Origin: Epiperipatus broadwayi
Taxonomy: Eukaryota > Onychophora > Udeonychophora > Euonychophora > Peripatidae
Length of the DNA stretch: 64,000 nt
Assembly: GCA_028023455.1 (NCBI GenBank)
Contig: JAQFVV010006341.1
Location: 1,428,001 to 1,492,000, forward strand
Direction: 5' to 3'
The notes beneath the pieces were generated by a model. It searched no databases. It was not told the origin of the DNA and saw only the letters and a program-made list of their open reading frames with translations. The translations under genes were made by a program, and so were the position numbers. This document shows positions 1 through 12,147 of this stretch, in pieces (the first letter of the stretch is position 1; every line of letters starts with the position of its first letter).

Positions 1-314
1 GTTTTGACTTTTAAATAATTTGAGATGAATCCCTTAAAAAATTGTCAAAAAAAAAACACAACCTATCACTATTAGCAGTGATTAGCTAAAGACTTATGCT
101 GCTTATTCCATTATACATCTAAAGAGGTTTCTTTTTCTTGGATGCGTCCTGTTCAGAAAGATACCACAGCACCAGAAATAAAGTAAAATCAGATATTCCC
201 TCATTAATACAGATATTTTAAAAGATACTTTCTTGACAAAATTAAAAATGGTAATTACAAACATATAAAATTTAAGTCAATGATTCTGGTTTTCATTCAG
301 TCGAAAGTCTACAG

Positions 315-1205
315 CAGTGGTCTTCAACCTTTTCACACCTGCGGACTGGTAAAAGTAAGGATAAGATTTTGCGGACCAACAGAAGTTTACAGATAAACTT
401 TTATTGGGGGGGAGGTTGAGAAATACGTTGTCAACACTGAGACAAAAGATAGACACCAAAGTTATTTTTTGTTTGTTTTTATTTTTGAAAAAAGGTAACA
501 GAAATTGGTTTTAAAAATAAAAGTTTTAGTATTTTAACGGTATACAAATAAAGCCTAAAAAAAATATTGCCTTATAAGCCAAAAAAAAGTGGGCGTATTT
601 TTAAACAAAAAGAAAAAAGAAAACGAAACTTGAAAAAGCCAAAAGTTTTGATCTTACTATATTTTGGGGTGATGGGGATGTATTGAGAAATACCTTGCAA
701 AAGTTAGAAACAGAACTTATTTTTTGGTTTTTATTTTTAAAAAAAGGTAATAAAAATTGATTTCCAAAATAAAAAGTTAAAGCCAAAAAAAAAAATAGCC
801 TTATAGCCAAAAAAACCCACTAAAAATGAAATATTAAGAGAGTAGAAAAAATTTAAGAGATCAAAAAAAGTCACGTTACATTTTATTGTTTCAACAATGC
901 TGACAAGCAGCCGTGATTGGCTATCAAAAGACAACTGGAGTTTGTGTAATAAAAAACTTTCTACCCCCCCCCCCACAAACATCTGAGATAAATAGAAAAA
1001 CAAATTAATTTATGTATGATTGATTAGATTTTGTGGTATTTTTGTTCTGTTTCTTTTTTTTTAATAAATGTAATGAAAAAATAAATAAAAATTGTTCATA
1101 TTAATTAAAAGTTTAAAATCTTATTATTTTGTTATTATAAGCTTTCTTGCAGTCTAGCTGCGGACCGACAGACAACTTCTGCGGCCCGGTGGTTGAAGAT
1201 CACTG
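315..1205. mobile_element. Non-autonomous hAT element (MITE), 891 bp
   Basis: The left end reads CAGTGGTCTTCAACC and the right end, inverted, CAGTGATCTTCAACC, so 14 of 15 terminal bases match. The flanking 8-mers GTCTACAG (307-314) and CTCTACAG (1206-1213) differ at one base, as expected of a hAT 8-bp target duplication. The interior is poly-A/T-rich, contains two diverged copies of a roughly 65-bp stretch (about 465-530 and 720-780) and encodes no transposase. Several short minus-strand ORFs lie inside and look fortuitous. Confidence 0.85.
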
Positions 1206-1852
1206 CTCTACAGTAATTAATATCTGAAGAGAGAATAGGAGTTTGAAAGCATTGCCATCTAGTGCCCAATTACTACTTAAAGCTTACATGAGGTTGAGGT
1301 TGTGAATGTTCTATACAAATTTTGAATTGAGTAATTTGATAAAATACAATAGCACAATCATAATAGCAGGTTAAACATCTGGAACTTAAGTAAAATGTCC
1401 AAGTCATAAAAAAAAAGGGGGAACAAAGAGATATATTACTCGGTAAATGTGCATAAAAAATGAAAGAATATATATATAGTAGCTGCACCATATCTGTTGA
1501 TTCCCAGGCTACAAAGTGAAAAAAAAATTCTGCAAAGCTTGTTAAGAGCTTATTTGTGAGCTCTATATATAGCATTTATAATGCAAGCTTGTTAAATTAG
1601 GTCATGTGACATACGACTTGATTTCTTTGTAATAGAATAATGTAATTTGGATGGAAAATAGGACTGAAAAAGTGAACTATTTGCTAAAAAGAAGAATCAT
1701 AGTCTACCGATAAAAAAATAAAAAATAAATTTAATCAAATAGATTGTGTAATACTGATCAAAAAAGTTATTAGATAAGATAAAATTTGATAAACTCAAAA
1801 TCAAGTTAAAGAATTAAGGATTGTGAAACTTCGTTACATCAAAAGTTGAATT

Positions 1853-1912
1853 TTATGATTAATTCCATTCATTATGTTTCCATCGGCATCAATAATCGGA
1901 CTAAGTACTGAG
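1853..1912 (-). repeat. Short RTE-like LINE fragment
   Basis: About 60 bases resemble the LINE sequence near 35826-35885 (shared runs TATGATTAAT, CATTATGTTTCCA and AATAATC, then TAAG). In the longer copy this encodes a segment just C-terminal to the reverse transcriptase core. Similarity is short and imperfect. Confidence 0.4.
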
Positions 1913-3339
1913 CATTTCTTAACAAAAAGATAATAATAGACTGTTAGTTGAAGTCTTAAACAGGATCCAAAAAGATTGTAAAAGAACTAATAAAAGTTTG
2001 CTGGTATGTTGTGAAAAGATTAGAGATCAGAAAAACTGGATTATAACTTGAAAACTATCTTGAAGTGGATTCATAATGGTTGCAAATGATGATAAAGATT
2101 CTATATGTAGCAATGAATAATTACAATGCCTAATATATATAACTCTTCAAGCACTGCTAATATAAATAACTGATATATCCTACAGCCACAGTTTTCATTA
2201 ATTTTATATAACAAGAAAATAGACATATGTTACTGTGTTCTATATTATATAGAGGATTGCCTTAAATAACTTCAGACAAGGAGACAGTATAAAATCCAGT
2301 TATTTAAAGCAAATTGATTTAAATTGATATTTTTTAATTTGCAGAGCAGAGCAATATATTTCTACCCATTTTAAAATTCTGCAAATAAATGTTCAAACAT
2401 TAAGATATTTCTCATAGTGCAGCTGACAAACTAAATTTCTCTCATAATTTTTGCTAATGATTCCTTAAAAGTAAAAGTAATTATAATGTTTAAAAAAAGA
2501 ATTAACAAGCCATCTTTGCTCATAAATATAGAGATTACCTTTACCTCACGATCTTTTTTCTGATGAATTAAACTTTTGACGATTGAACATTATTACTAGA
2601 TTTTAAGTCACTCCCCTAAGCAATTTTTTTTAGTTATTATTTTATAAAAAAATAATTGGAAGAAAATCATTTATGATATTCCTTTTATATGTTTTCTTGT
2701 CTAAATTTTAACAATAAAAAAAAAAAAAAAAATATTATAAATAAAAATTGCAATAAAATTTAGCTAATTTGATATATGTATGACAACAGTTATATATTTA
2801 AACATGACCACTGCGATGTAAACTTTAGAGCTGTGTACCAGAGACAAAGAAGTATAGTGATAAAACGATTAAGACATTTACCAATTATAATTAATATTTA
2901 ATAATGCCATTCAAAACCAATAAAGATATTCCAAATGATGGTTCTGCAACAGATAGTTATTAGGAATTGGGTTCAAATTACGTATCTATACAGATAGACA
3001 TAATGTCCATGTACACCATATAATTTTTCATAGATAAAAAATACAACTTCTGATATCTGGTTACTCAAGTTGTGCTCTTAGTAGTTTCATAATATTCCAA
3101 AAAAAAAGTACAGTGTTGCCGGCCTAGAAAAAAAGCATGAAAGTTTTATTTATTGACTAGAGTACTGATTAGACCAGTGTTCAGAGAGACTGCTTTATTA
3201 TTTATTAAATGAAATAGGTAATGTACTCTACAAACTTCACCCCTCTTGTTTATTTAGGAGTGTTATCTGATATGCCAGTTTCTGTGACACCTTTCTAAAT
3301 TGTTGCTTTGACTTTGTGATCAAATAAGAAGAAACGATA

Positions 3340-4345
3340 ATGATATACCTAGTTTTATGGATTATCATTATATTATACATCAGCATGCCATGTCTTCAAA
3401 AGTATTGAAATTTAAACATGTTATGAGTGTTGCCTTCAAAATTGTTAATAAAATAAGATCAAAAAGCTTGTTACGTCGTCAATTCCAGGAATTGCTCAAG
3501 GAATGTGAGAGTGAACATAGTGAATTGTTATTACATACTGATATAAGCTGGTTAAGTTGAGCAATAATTTTTAATCAGATTCAGAGAACTTCTACCCCAA
3601 ATAAGATCATTTTTGGAAACTAAAGATGATTCATATTCAGAACTGAATAACAAAGAATGGCTTCTTGACCTCATTTTTTTTTGTGATTACAGAAAAACTA
3701 AATAACTTAAATATATAACTACAAGGAAAAGATAAAACAATAATAGTTATCCTTACAGAAAAACTAAATAACTTAAATGTAGAACTACAAGAAAAAGATA
3801 AAACAATAATAATTATGATAAGAACTTTGAGGTCATTCAAGGAAAAATTAAGAATGTTTGTAATGCAACTGAAGCGTTGTGAATTAAAACATTTCCAAAA
3901 ATATGGCTGATGAGTCTAAGAATAGAAACAACCTAATCTACAACAAATATGTTGAAAATAAAATACTCCTCATAAAGGAATTTGAAGGAAGATTAGTGGA
4001 AATTGACAAACTTGAAAATATCGCTATGAAATTAAGTGAATTTATACATACATATTCAAGAGGCCTAGAAGAAGAAATAGTAAATATTAAATGTGATTAT
4101 ACATTTAAAATCAATGGCTTCAAATGAGAGCTTCTGAATATTAATAAGAAAGGATAAATATCCAAATATTTGGAGAATTGCTGCATATTTCAATGCATTT
4201 TTTGGTTCAACATATTTGTATGAATCAGCATTTTCCTGCATGAATGCGAAAAAAACTGTATATAGGTCACAGTTATCAGATTTATATTTGGAATTGTGTT
4301 TAAGAATTAGTTTATTCATACCAGCCAAATTTTGACTTGACAAAT
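3340..4345 (+). pseudogene. hAT transposase relic, GTF2IRD2/ZBED type
   Basis: Broken plus-strand fragments follow the order of the GTF2IRD2-like hAT transposase family. First comes an IIHQHAMSSKVL... segment (the usual CIIHQ histidine region) running to ESEHSELLLHTDISWLS. Then two copies of an EKLNNLN...KDKTI segment, a KEFEGRL helical part, and finally the dimerisation region GSTYLYESAFSCMNA near 4170-4340. At least three frameshifts or stops separate these parts, and the N-terminal zinc finger and first catalytic aspartate are absent. The usual C-terminal catalytic E of the family is present within YESAF. Known: hAT transposases cut and paste DNA through a DDE-type RNase H fold. This copy cannot be active. 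Confidence 0.75.
3690..3821 (+). repeat. 66-bp tandem duplication inside the hAT relic
   Basis: ACAGAAAAACTAAATAACTT begins both units, and each unit ends in AAAACAATAAT plus a few bases. The duplication repeats the coding segment EKLNNLN...KDKTI, normally single in the family, so it arose after the element decayed or contributed to its death. Confidence 0.7.
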
Positions 4346-4905
4346 TTGTCGAAACTATGCAATGCCAAGTGTCATCAAAATAATAATAAAAAATTTTGTT
4401 TTTACTTTGTAATTTTTTTGTTTGTAAAATTTGCATCTAATTTATTTGAATAAAATTCTAAAACAATAATTTTCTTTTTTTTCTCCATATTTTCTTGAAT
4501 TTTTTTTAAAATTTAGGACCAGTTCTAAAAAATAATTATTTATAAGTAATTCAATAATAGCAATTTAATACATATTTTATAAAGCAACCTGGACAAATTA
4601 TAATACTAAAGGAAGCTGAGGTAATTTAATAGTAGTTATAATAAAATATCTTCGACAGTTCATATTTTATAAAAAAAAAAATTCATCAGTTTGTAAGTAT
4701 CTTCTAAAAATGTCACCAATATTTGTGAGTACCCAAAAAGCCCTTACAAAAAAAAGACACCAATTCATAAGTACATTCTAAAAAATCCAGGACTTCGAAT
4801 CATTTCTTATTTTTCATTCGGCAAAAATGCTTTTCCCAGTTCGAAGCCCTGAAAAAAAAATGTATTAGCCCTCTAATACACTTTCACCAAAAAAGTAACC
4901 CCAAA

Positions 4906-4929
4906 CACAAAAATTTGGCCACTCCTGAC
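4906..4929. repeat. Possible right terminal inverted repeat of a hAT element
   Basis: AAATTTGGCCACTCCTG, inverted CAGGAGTGGCCAAATTT, has the CAGGNGTGGCCAAA form common at hAT ends. It lies about 560 bases downstream of the transposase relic and could be its 3' end. No matching left end with a target duplication was found, so the link is tentative. Confidence 0.35.
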
Positions 4930-7183
4930 ATATAGGAACAATTTCAGAGAATTTACTGCTCACTATTGGAATAAAGTTGGATACTTAGCTCTCCCACTAC
5001 AAATATTTTAATCGGACTAATAAATTGTTCTGGGCGAACCTGCACCCTCTTCTAACTTTTAAGACTTTTAACGTACATATCATGCATGAGTGATTGTAAC
5101 ATCTCAGGGTAAGGTCTCAACAACAATTACGATAGAAATATGAATTTCTATAATTTAATTTTATATTAATACATTATTAATTAAGCAAGATATTGAACCA
5201 TGGTTGATTATTTCATTACCATGCTGACAGACGTCAAGAGGTTAGTCGCTGCACATCTTTGAAAGACCGTGATTAATTCACGTCTTTATGCGCCATCCCC
5301 AGAAAGAGAAAATCCCCACCTGTAAGGATATACAGCCACCAACCCAACTTACAACACAAATCAATTATATTAATGATATTGATGTGATATCAACTCTCTA
5401 ATGCCCAATGGAGTCATATCCATTATGCTATGCTCAGTCCTTTTTTATCTCAGGTTATAAAAAAAAATTTAAAGCCGCTCTCGGAAATATACACTCTGTT
5501 ATATTAAAGAAAAAAGATAAAAAAAATAAATGTAACACTCACACAATGAGATAAGTTGTAAAATATTTATTAACACACATCACTTAATATTTATTAAATC
5601 CCCATTTACCCACCATCAATTGTATAAATAAAAAAAAATAAATATATATTATCTAATCCGTTCTCCCTTAATTCATTAAAATGTTTGGATGAAGTTGTCT
5701 GAGTTCTATACCCACACGTACACACTAGGGAATATGAAAATAAAAAAATTAGATTATACCATAAAATATTCGGTCGTACATATATGCTCATTCCTACATT
5801 CATTCCACAATTTAATATTTTAAAATCGTGCATCAACACACCCTCAAACACATGAAGAAACAAAGTAAAACCATTATTTTATGCATTTTATCTTTATTTA
5901 ATTCATATACATTTGAATGATTTGAACATAAATACAATATGATTAAAGATGCACATACTCATCTTATAGGTACATTCATTTTTAAACTAAATGTGGAAGA
6001 ATGGCTAACTTGAAAAAATTCTGCACTTGGCAGATGATTTAACATACATGAACTACCAAAATATAAATTACCTAGCTTAATAAAGTTCATATTGAACGAG
6101 TTATATTTGCATAAAAGAGACATAAATTAAGAAAACAAGACTAAGTGATTAAAATACATTTTACCCTCCGGTGTCCTGAGACTTCATCCGGACATGGGGT
6201 CTCTGAATGTGCTATATATATCTGGTTAATAGGGCGGTAAGGACTTCCTTCTTAACACTACGTTCGTCTGGCAATATCATCATTGGCTGGACCTGGGTGG
6301 CTACATTTAAACAGCTTGGACGGGTGCACTGAAGCAGGTTTCTACCCCATCATTATCTTGCTGGCTGAAGTAGAGATTGTCTTCATCTTGAGTTTGTTTA
6401 CTGCCGTGGCAATCACATGAAAAATGCTATTTTTTTTTTTATTAGAAAGGATTTTCAGTAGAGACCAGGCTCTCTGCCCTTTTCTTCTTTTTTTATATAA
6501 TATTAACATTTCACTTCGTCTTCTGAATTGCGACTGAATTTGAAGACATCACAGCATATAACTGGCAGCAACAGGAGCTTATTAGCACCGCAAGATTTCG
6601 GCAACCTTGATCTCTTCCGCACTGACTGTAGCTATAATCATTAATTATTAGGTCTAATACTTTATGGTAATGGTAGTCTTCGTAAGTAATCTCTGCATTA
6701 ATTTTGGGGTGTTGAAGTATTTGCAGTGACTAAAATATAAGATTAGTCGGTCTCAAATGATCACGGAATATAAATATGATCTAAAAAGCTTAGATCACAC
6801 TGAGAATCTCGAGTTATATCTCTGAAAATCTCTCTAGGAATATATCTGAAAATATTCTGAGAATATGCGTCCAGCACTTGGTGAACAGTATATGTAGCAC
6901 CTTATTAAACAGGCAAACTCACTATACGTATTGCCACACACAGCATGCTAGAGTAATCAATGGACGCTAGAAGACTTGTGCATAAAATCCCCATCTAGTG
7001 CCTATTCATCCAATATCCCCAGACTAGTTTCTGCCTTGTGGCCTTCGTCAGTGAGGAGCCTTGGATCTGACAGCACTGCACCTAGATCTTAGGATCTAAT
7101 GCAACCCTCTAGAAGCCACCTTTTACTTCCACTTAACTACAAAACTATGAGTCTTAAATTGAAAACACCTTAATATTTTCAAT

Positions 7184-7470
7184 CCAAGCTCATTAGCTTA
7201 TATAGTCATATAGGTCTGAACTCAGTTCAGTACCTATACACTTTGGTGTCTGGTTCTTTAATAACCACAGCCACCACTATCTTATTAGACAGGATTCATT
7301 TTAAGTCAATAAACATCACATGATCACCAAGCTCATCAGCTTATATAGTCATATAGGTCTGAACTCAATTTAGTCCTATACATTTTGGAGTCTTTGGTTC
7401 TTTAATAACAATAACCACCACTATTCTATTAGTCAGGACTGGTTTTAAGCCAATAAACATCATATGATCA
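7184..7470. repeat. 143-bp tandem duplication within the composite element
   Basis: CCAAGCTCATTAGCTTATAT (7184) and CCAAGCTCATCAGCTTATAT (about 7327) begin two adjacent diverged units that each end near a CACATGATCA/CATATGATCA string. The second large repeat (from about 7782) carries only one such unit. Confidence 0.75.
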
Positions 7471-7915
7471 CCATTTCTTATGCTTGCTTATAACTGTTAA
7501 TAAAACAGGCAAACTCACTATACATATTGCCACACACAGCAAGCTAGAGTAATCGATGGATGCCAGAAGGCTTGTGCATAAAATCCCCATCTAGTGCCTA
7601 CTCATCCAATATCCACAGACTAGTTTCTGTCTTGTAGCCTTCGTCAGTGATGAGCCTTGGATCTGAGAGCACTGCAGCCAGATCTTAGGATCTAATGCAA
7701 CCCTCTAGCAGCCACCTTTTATCTCCACTTAATTACAAAACCATGAGTCTTAAATTGAAAACATCTTAATATTTTCAATCCAAGCTCATTAGCTTATATA
7801 GTCATATAGGTCTGAGCTCAGTTCAGTACCTATATATTTTGGTGTCTTTGGTTCTTTAATAACCATAGCCACCACTAGTCTATTAGGCAGGATTGGTTTT
7901 AAGCCAATAAACATC

Positions 7916-8108
7916 ACATAATCACCATTTCTTATGCTTGCTTATAACTGTTATTAAAACAGGCAAACACATTATACGTATTGCCACACAAAGCAAGCTA
8001 GAGGATTGCTTACTCTATCTTGCTGTGTGCGGCAATACGTATAGTGAGTTTGCCTGTTTTAATAACAGTTATAAGCAAGCATAAGAAATGGTGATCATGT
8101 GATGTTTA
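7916..8108. repeat. Terminal palindrome of the composite element
   Basis: Two arms of about 88 bp, nearly perfect inverted copies of the A and B segments, are separated by roughly 10 bp (about 8004-8013). The sequence could extrude as a cruciform or form a hairpin transcript. Confidence 0.85.
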
Positions 8109-8558
8109 TATATATAGCACCTCCATTACATAGGCAATATGGTTACCCTTCCGAATAATTGTCTCAAGCTTTATCTTGATGGCTAATTGAGTTAAGCAAT
8201 GCGTGTATTTCAAAGAATTTTATCTTTAATTTTATCTTATTTTTTTCCTTATCTAATTTTATGGATTGCCTCAGACCATTATATGATAAACATCAGTTTC
8301 AAATTTGACTACAAAGAAAAAATTCTTTTACTTTTACAATGCTAATGGATTAAAATTTAAAAATAACTATACAATAAATAAACAAGATTTTTCTATATCC
8401 GAATTCTTCAAACTCTTTTGTTTGTAAAAATAAGAGCACAAAGCAGGATGACCATTAATACATTAATGTATTTTAATATTGGTAAAACAATGGCCCCCTG
8501 ACTTTTCTTAATGCATTAATATAGAAAATCTGTTAATTAAAATAAAATAAAATATAGA

Positions 8559-8631
8559 TGCGTTGGAACATTTATAGTTACTTTTTAATTATTTCAGTTA
8601 TTTTTATTTCCTTATAACATGTTCCAACACA
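8559..8631. repeat. Short inverted repeat (possible mini-MITE)
   Basis: TGCGTTGGAACAT is matched by inverted ATGTTCCAACACA about 50 bases on. It is only 73 bp long and lacks a convincing target duplication, so it may be chance in AT-rich DNA. Confidence 0.3.
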
Positions 8632-10058
8632 TAAACAACTTTTTATAAAAAAAAAAAAAATTATAAATGTAGAACATTTACATTTATTAAAATAACAAAA
8701 TAAAATAAAACAAAAAATATTGTATGCATATATAATAAAATATTAAGCGTCAATTTACAATTTGGGGAGCTAATATTGGTTTAGTCTCGAGTGTGTGTGG
8801 ATAAGAAATATATACACAGACCAACGTCATATATTTTATACAATGTTTATATTATAGCTACATAAATTAATAATTCTGTTTAAATAATATTGTAATATAT
8901 AACTGAGCTGTAATTTCAACTACAGTCACCTTGTGCGTGGCCACTTTTAGAGTGCCCAGCACAATATATATATTTTGTTTAACTACTATTAATTTACTGT
9001 TAAAAAACAAAAATTTTAATCACAACACAATATCAAAAACATTTATATTCCCATAAATTTACAGTTATATAGCTATAGAATACCATTGATTCAAATATGA
9101 ATTTTTCAAAAACTTCCTTTATAGAAATCAAATTAAAAAAATTATCTTTAACCCCTTTTACAATAAATAAATTTGTATACATATTTATAAACAAATTTAA
9201 AACACCCCCCTCCCCCAATCAATAAATAAAACTAATTATAGTGAACTTCCAGTTTTTTCCTTCTTATTTTAGCATAGTTCAGATTTATAATGAGAAGGTA
9301 AAAGATTTATTCTTGAAATCCACAGCAGGGAATCATGGACTTTGGATTAATGGAGTTTTACCAAAACATTGATTGAACCTATCTTTAAAACAAAAATTTC
9401 AAAAAAAATATAAAAAAGACAACTCTTTATTATCCAATGGATAAATAAAAATTATCTCGTTTTTTCTCTAAAAAATAAGCATGAACAAAAAAGATTATAT
9501 ATGCAATGTTATAATTAATATAACTAAACATTATTCCATTTATTGTTATAACAAAAATATATTTTTTACTTAAACAAGAAGCATATTGATATTTCATTCT
9601 AATGTTTAATAACAAACATTTTTATTTCAAGTTTTATTCAAAACTAATAACATTTACATATTAAAAATAATACACTTAATGTATAATGTGAGAATGTTAA
9701 TTTGTGAAAATATATGCTAGCAATATTAAAATTTAAATCCCAAAGTAATAGCCCTAAAAAAAAAAAAGGATTCTAATAAACAGTAATTAATTTTATTCAA
9801 ATGCACCCTTGTGTTAAAATCAACTCTTATTTCATAAAAAATAAATCATTAACAAATAAGCAATCCAAAATACATGACATGCAATTAGCAACATTGTAAC
9901 AAGGAAGATTATAGTGTCAATGGTAGAATCTTTTTACACTTAAGAACAGATATAAATTCAGCAAGAACCTGACAACAGACAAAAAAAACTTTATGTAAAT
10001 TCAGATGTGTATGGAAATAATCTAATTTTAAAAATATATAAACAAATATTGAATATTT

Positions 10059-10606
10059 TCATCTATGTTGTTTATAAAATATACTCTGTAAATGTAAATC
10101 AATACAGAAAACTGAATCTGCTAAGCAAACATTTCGTGATATGTGTCTTGCAATAGCTGTCATTATATCACTACTGTAGCCAGTCAAATCAATAGTGGCT
10201 GAATTGATCAATTTAAAGTAAAAATGGACATCAATTTTCTGGACATCTGGCTTTGAATCCATAATAGAGACTACTAAGTTAATTAGTCCACTAACAATTA
10301 GTGACTGATCTTTCATGCTAATCCTATGAAACAAAGGAATCTCAACAAAAAACATACAGGACATGATCTTATTTTAATATTAATACTGAAGACAGTTGTC
10401 AGAAATATCATATTTAAGATGAAGCAATACATCAACATTGTGCTTAAAAGTTTTATATGACATAGGCATTATCCCTTGACTATGAATATGTCTGTTTGAG
10501 ATAGTTATTGTTGAACCAACAGGAAAAATAAATTTCATCTGAGGATTCCTAATATATGTCAAAGAACACATTATCCACATCAGATGGAGAATAGAAAGAT
10601 TGGAAA
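10059..10606 (-). pseudogene. Unidentified protein-like segment with two in-frame stops
   Basis: One minus-strand frame stays open from about 10606 to 10059 apart from two stops close together near 10375-10380. The first part includes DIFSNLSILH and HIHSQGIMPMSYKTFKHNVD; the second includes EIPLFHRISM and TAIARHISRNVCLADSVFC. Composition is that of a real helical, mixed-hydrophobicity protein rather than chance AT-rich ORF, and the frame is the same on both sides of the stops. I do not recognise the family. It may be a decayed processed copy of a cellular gene or a fragment of an unlisted transposon. Its upstream end abuts the Tigger-like MITE at 10653. The function is unknown. Confidence 0.35.
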
Positions 10607-10652
10607 AGATGTCACTCCATTATATATATACAACTAATTGTATTATGCCACT

Positions 10653-11750
10653 AATAATGCGCTATTACTTTAAATAATAAATTGTGCACACTTACGTTAT
10701 ATTGAAAGTAATAGCACATTATTGGAATTCGACTTTCATCTTAGTAATTTCAATATTTTCAGTGCTTTATAATAGTAAGATTTTTTGCAATAATGAAATT
10801 AAAATCAAGATTTCCACATTTTATGTATACACACATTAAATTTTACAAGATTATAATGTAAATTTGTTCAAACATTGTGCGTGTTAATTTTGCATTTTAA
10901 ATCACATTCTGTTTTTGCTTTTTAAAAAAGAACGTAATCAATTATTAATCATTTAGTGTCCGCACGTTTATTTTTAAAAGGTGAGTAATAGCAGTGGGCA
11001 CAATTAAATTTGACAATTAAAAATTAAAATCTGATTTTTAATTGTAATTAACAATTTAAAAATTACTTATGGCGACTTGAAATTAATGTGATGTAAAACG
11101 AAATTTGATTTTTAAACAGAATTGAAAATTAAAAAATTAAAGACAAAAATAAGAATTTAATTTTTAGTTGTTAGTTTCAATTAAATTTTTCCCAGCAGTG
11201 GTGAATAAATGTCTTTTTATTATCATAAGTCTAAGTTCATAAACAATTAATAAAATCATCATCTCAAAGATTAATTACTAATTACGTTGTCAACAGAAAA
11301 CCATTAACACAATATGAGTGAACTTGGCGCTAGTTGTATTTCCTCTTGTGAAGAATCTATTTTTTACCAGTTTGCAAGCGAAACTGTTTATCAGCAAATA
11401 GCGATAATAATTAAAACGTGTATAAAAAAATGTAAATTACTGTACTGTAAATTATGCATAAAAATATATTATTTTGAATCATATTAAATATTATAGTTAA
11501 AAAAAGTTTGTCTTGTATCAATTTTTTTCAAATTTGAAATTTTTTATTAGTCATATTTTTATTTCCTTATTTTGTTTTTGCGTGAATTTTAAAGTAAATT
11601 TTACGTTGGTGCTTTGCTTTTACGTGAGTTTTGAAAAATCACAGTCCGTATCCCCCCTTTTTCAAGGTAAGTTATGTCTATTTTTGCATGATTTCGTTTG
11701 CGCGTGTTTTCTGAGGAACCTATCTATCGCGTAAAACAAGACCCAGGTAC
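10653..11750 (-). mobile_element. Tigger/pogo-like MITE, copy A (truncated at one end)
   Basis: This 1.1-kb stretch is the reverse complement of 23926-24920. Shared landmarks include CTATCTATCGCGTAAAAC near the right end, a CCCCCTTTTTCAAGGTAAGT-like segment, and an imperfect hairpin (AATGCGCTATTACTTT...AAAGTAATAGCACATT) at the left. The right end GACCCAGGTA matches the terminal repeat of copy B, but the left terminal repeat is missing. No transposase is encoded; the short plus-strand ORF inside reads as chance. Confidence 0.75.
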
Positions 11751-11887
11751 ATTAAAAAGTGAAATTGAATGCTCAAAAAAATCTCTCCTCAAGAGTATCT
11801 GAAATATTTGAGCTATAACATTTCAAATCTATATTCTCTGATAAATAGCATAAATAATTAAAAAAATTAAAATGTATTATTTCTTAC

Positions 11888-12147
11888 CACATCTTCAATC
11901 TCTTCTGGGATGCTGTTCTCAGAGCTAGTAGTGCTCTCACTATCAGTGACATCATGTTTTCGTAGACAGAGCCGCACTAACTCAGATGCAGTATAAAAAT
12001 TAACAGGTACATCAGACAATGGAACTTTGAGTTCCTTATAATCTTCTGCAATCTGATCCTGAAGCAAAGTTTGCAGAAGAATAACAAGAATTCGATTTAA
12101 ATACATAAAGCCTTCTTTCCCGGCCACTAAATTGTTCATAAGATCCT
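11888..12147 (-). CDS. BAZ1B: BAZ1B exon, 260 bp (second half of DDT domain)
   Basis: Acceptor TTTTAG|AGG, donor GTG|GTAAGA; ends in phase 0. It encodes KEGFMYLNRILVILLQTLLQ, then the AEDYKEL segment and SELVRLCLRKHDV, matching the DDT domain and its C-terminal extension in vertebrate BAZ1B almost residue for residue. A serine/glutamate-rich acidic tail follows. The next expected exon (EFLEKLETSEFFELT-like in vertebrates) was not found between here and the left edge. Confidence 0.94.

Larger units (their letters stand above)
6903..8108. mobile_element. Composite tandem-repeat / foldback element, 1.2 kb
   Basis: The element is built as B-unit-A, B-unit-A, then B-loop-B'-A' (primes inverted). 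B begins AAACAGGCAAACTCACTATA; A contains CATTTCTTATGCTTGCTTAT. B starts at about 6907, 7504 and 7958, giving spacings of 597 and 454 bp. The 143-bp difference is an internal duplication in the first unit. Flanks TATATGTAGCACCT (6889-6902) and TATATATAGCACCT (8109-8122) differ at one base and look like a 14-bp target duplication. No coding capacity was seen. A shorter relative sits at 45279-45439. Superfamily is unknown; long duplications with tandem-repeated foldback arms recall FB- or Mutator-like elements. Confidence 0.7.
1..11887 (-). other. BAZ1B intron (downstream, partial): contents
   Basis: No host exon was found here, so it is read as intron running off the left edge. Named elements at 315-1205, 1853-1912, 3340-4345, 6903-8108, 10059-10606 and 10653-11750 are listed separately. 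Stretches 1214-1850, 1915-3330, 4935-6160 and 8125-10050 are plain AT-rich sequence with homopolymer runs in which I see nothing definite. Stretch 6165-6900 is somewhat richer in GC and may be an old unclassified repeat. Confidence 0.6.
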
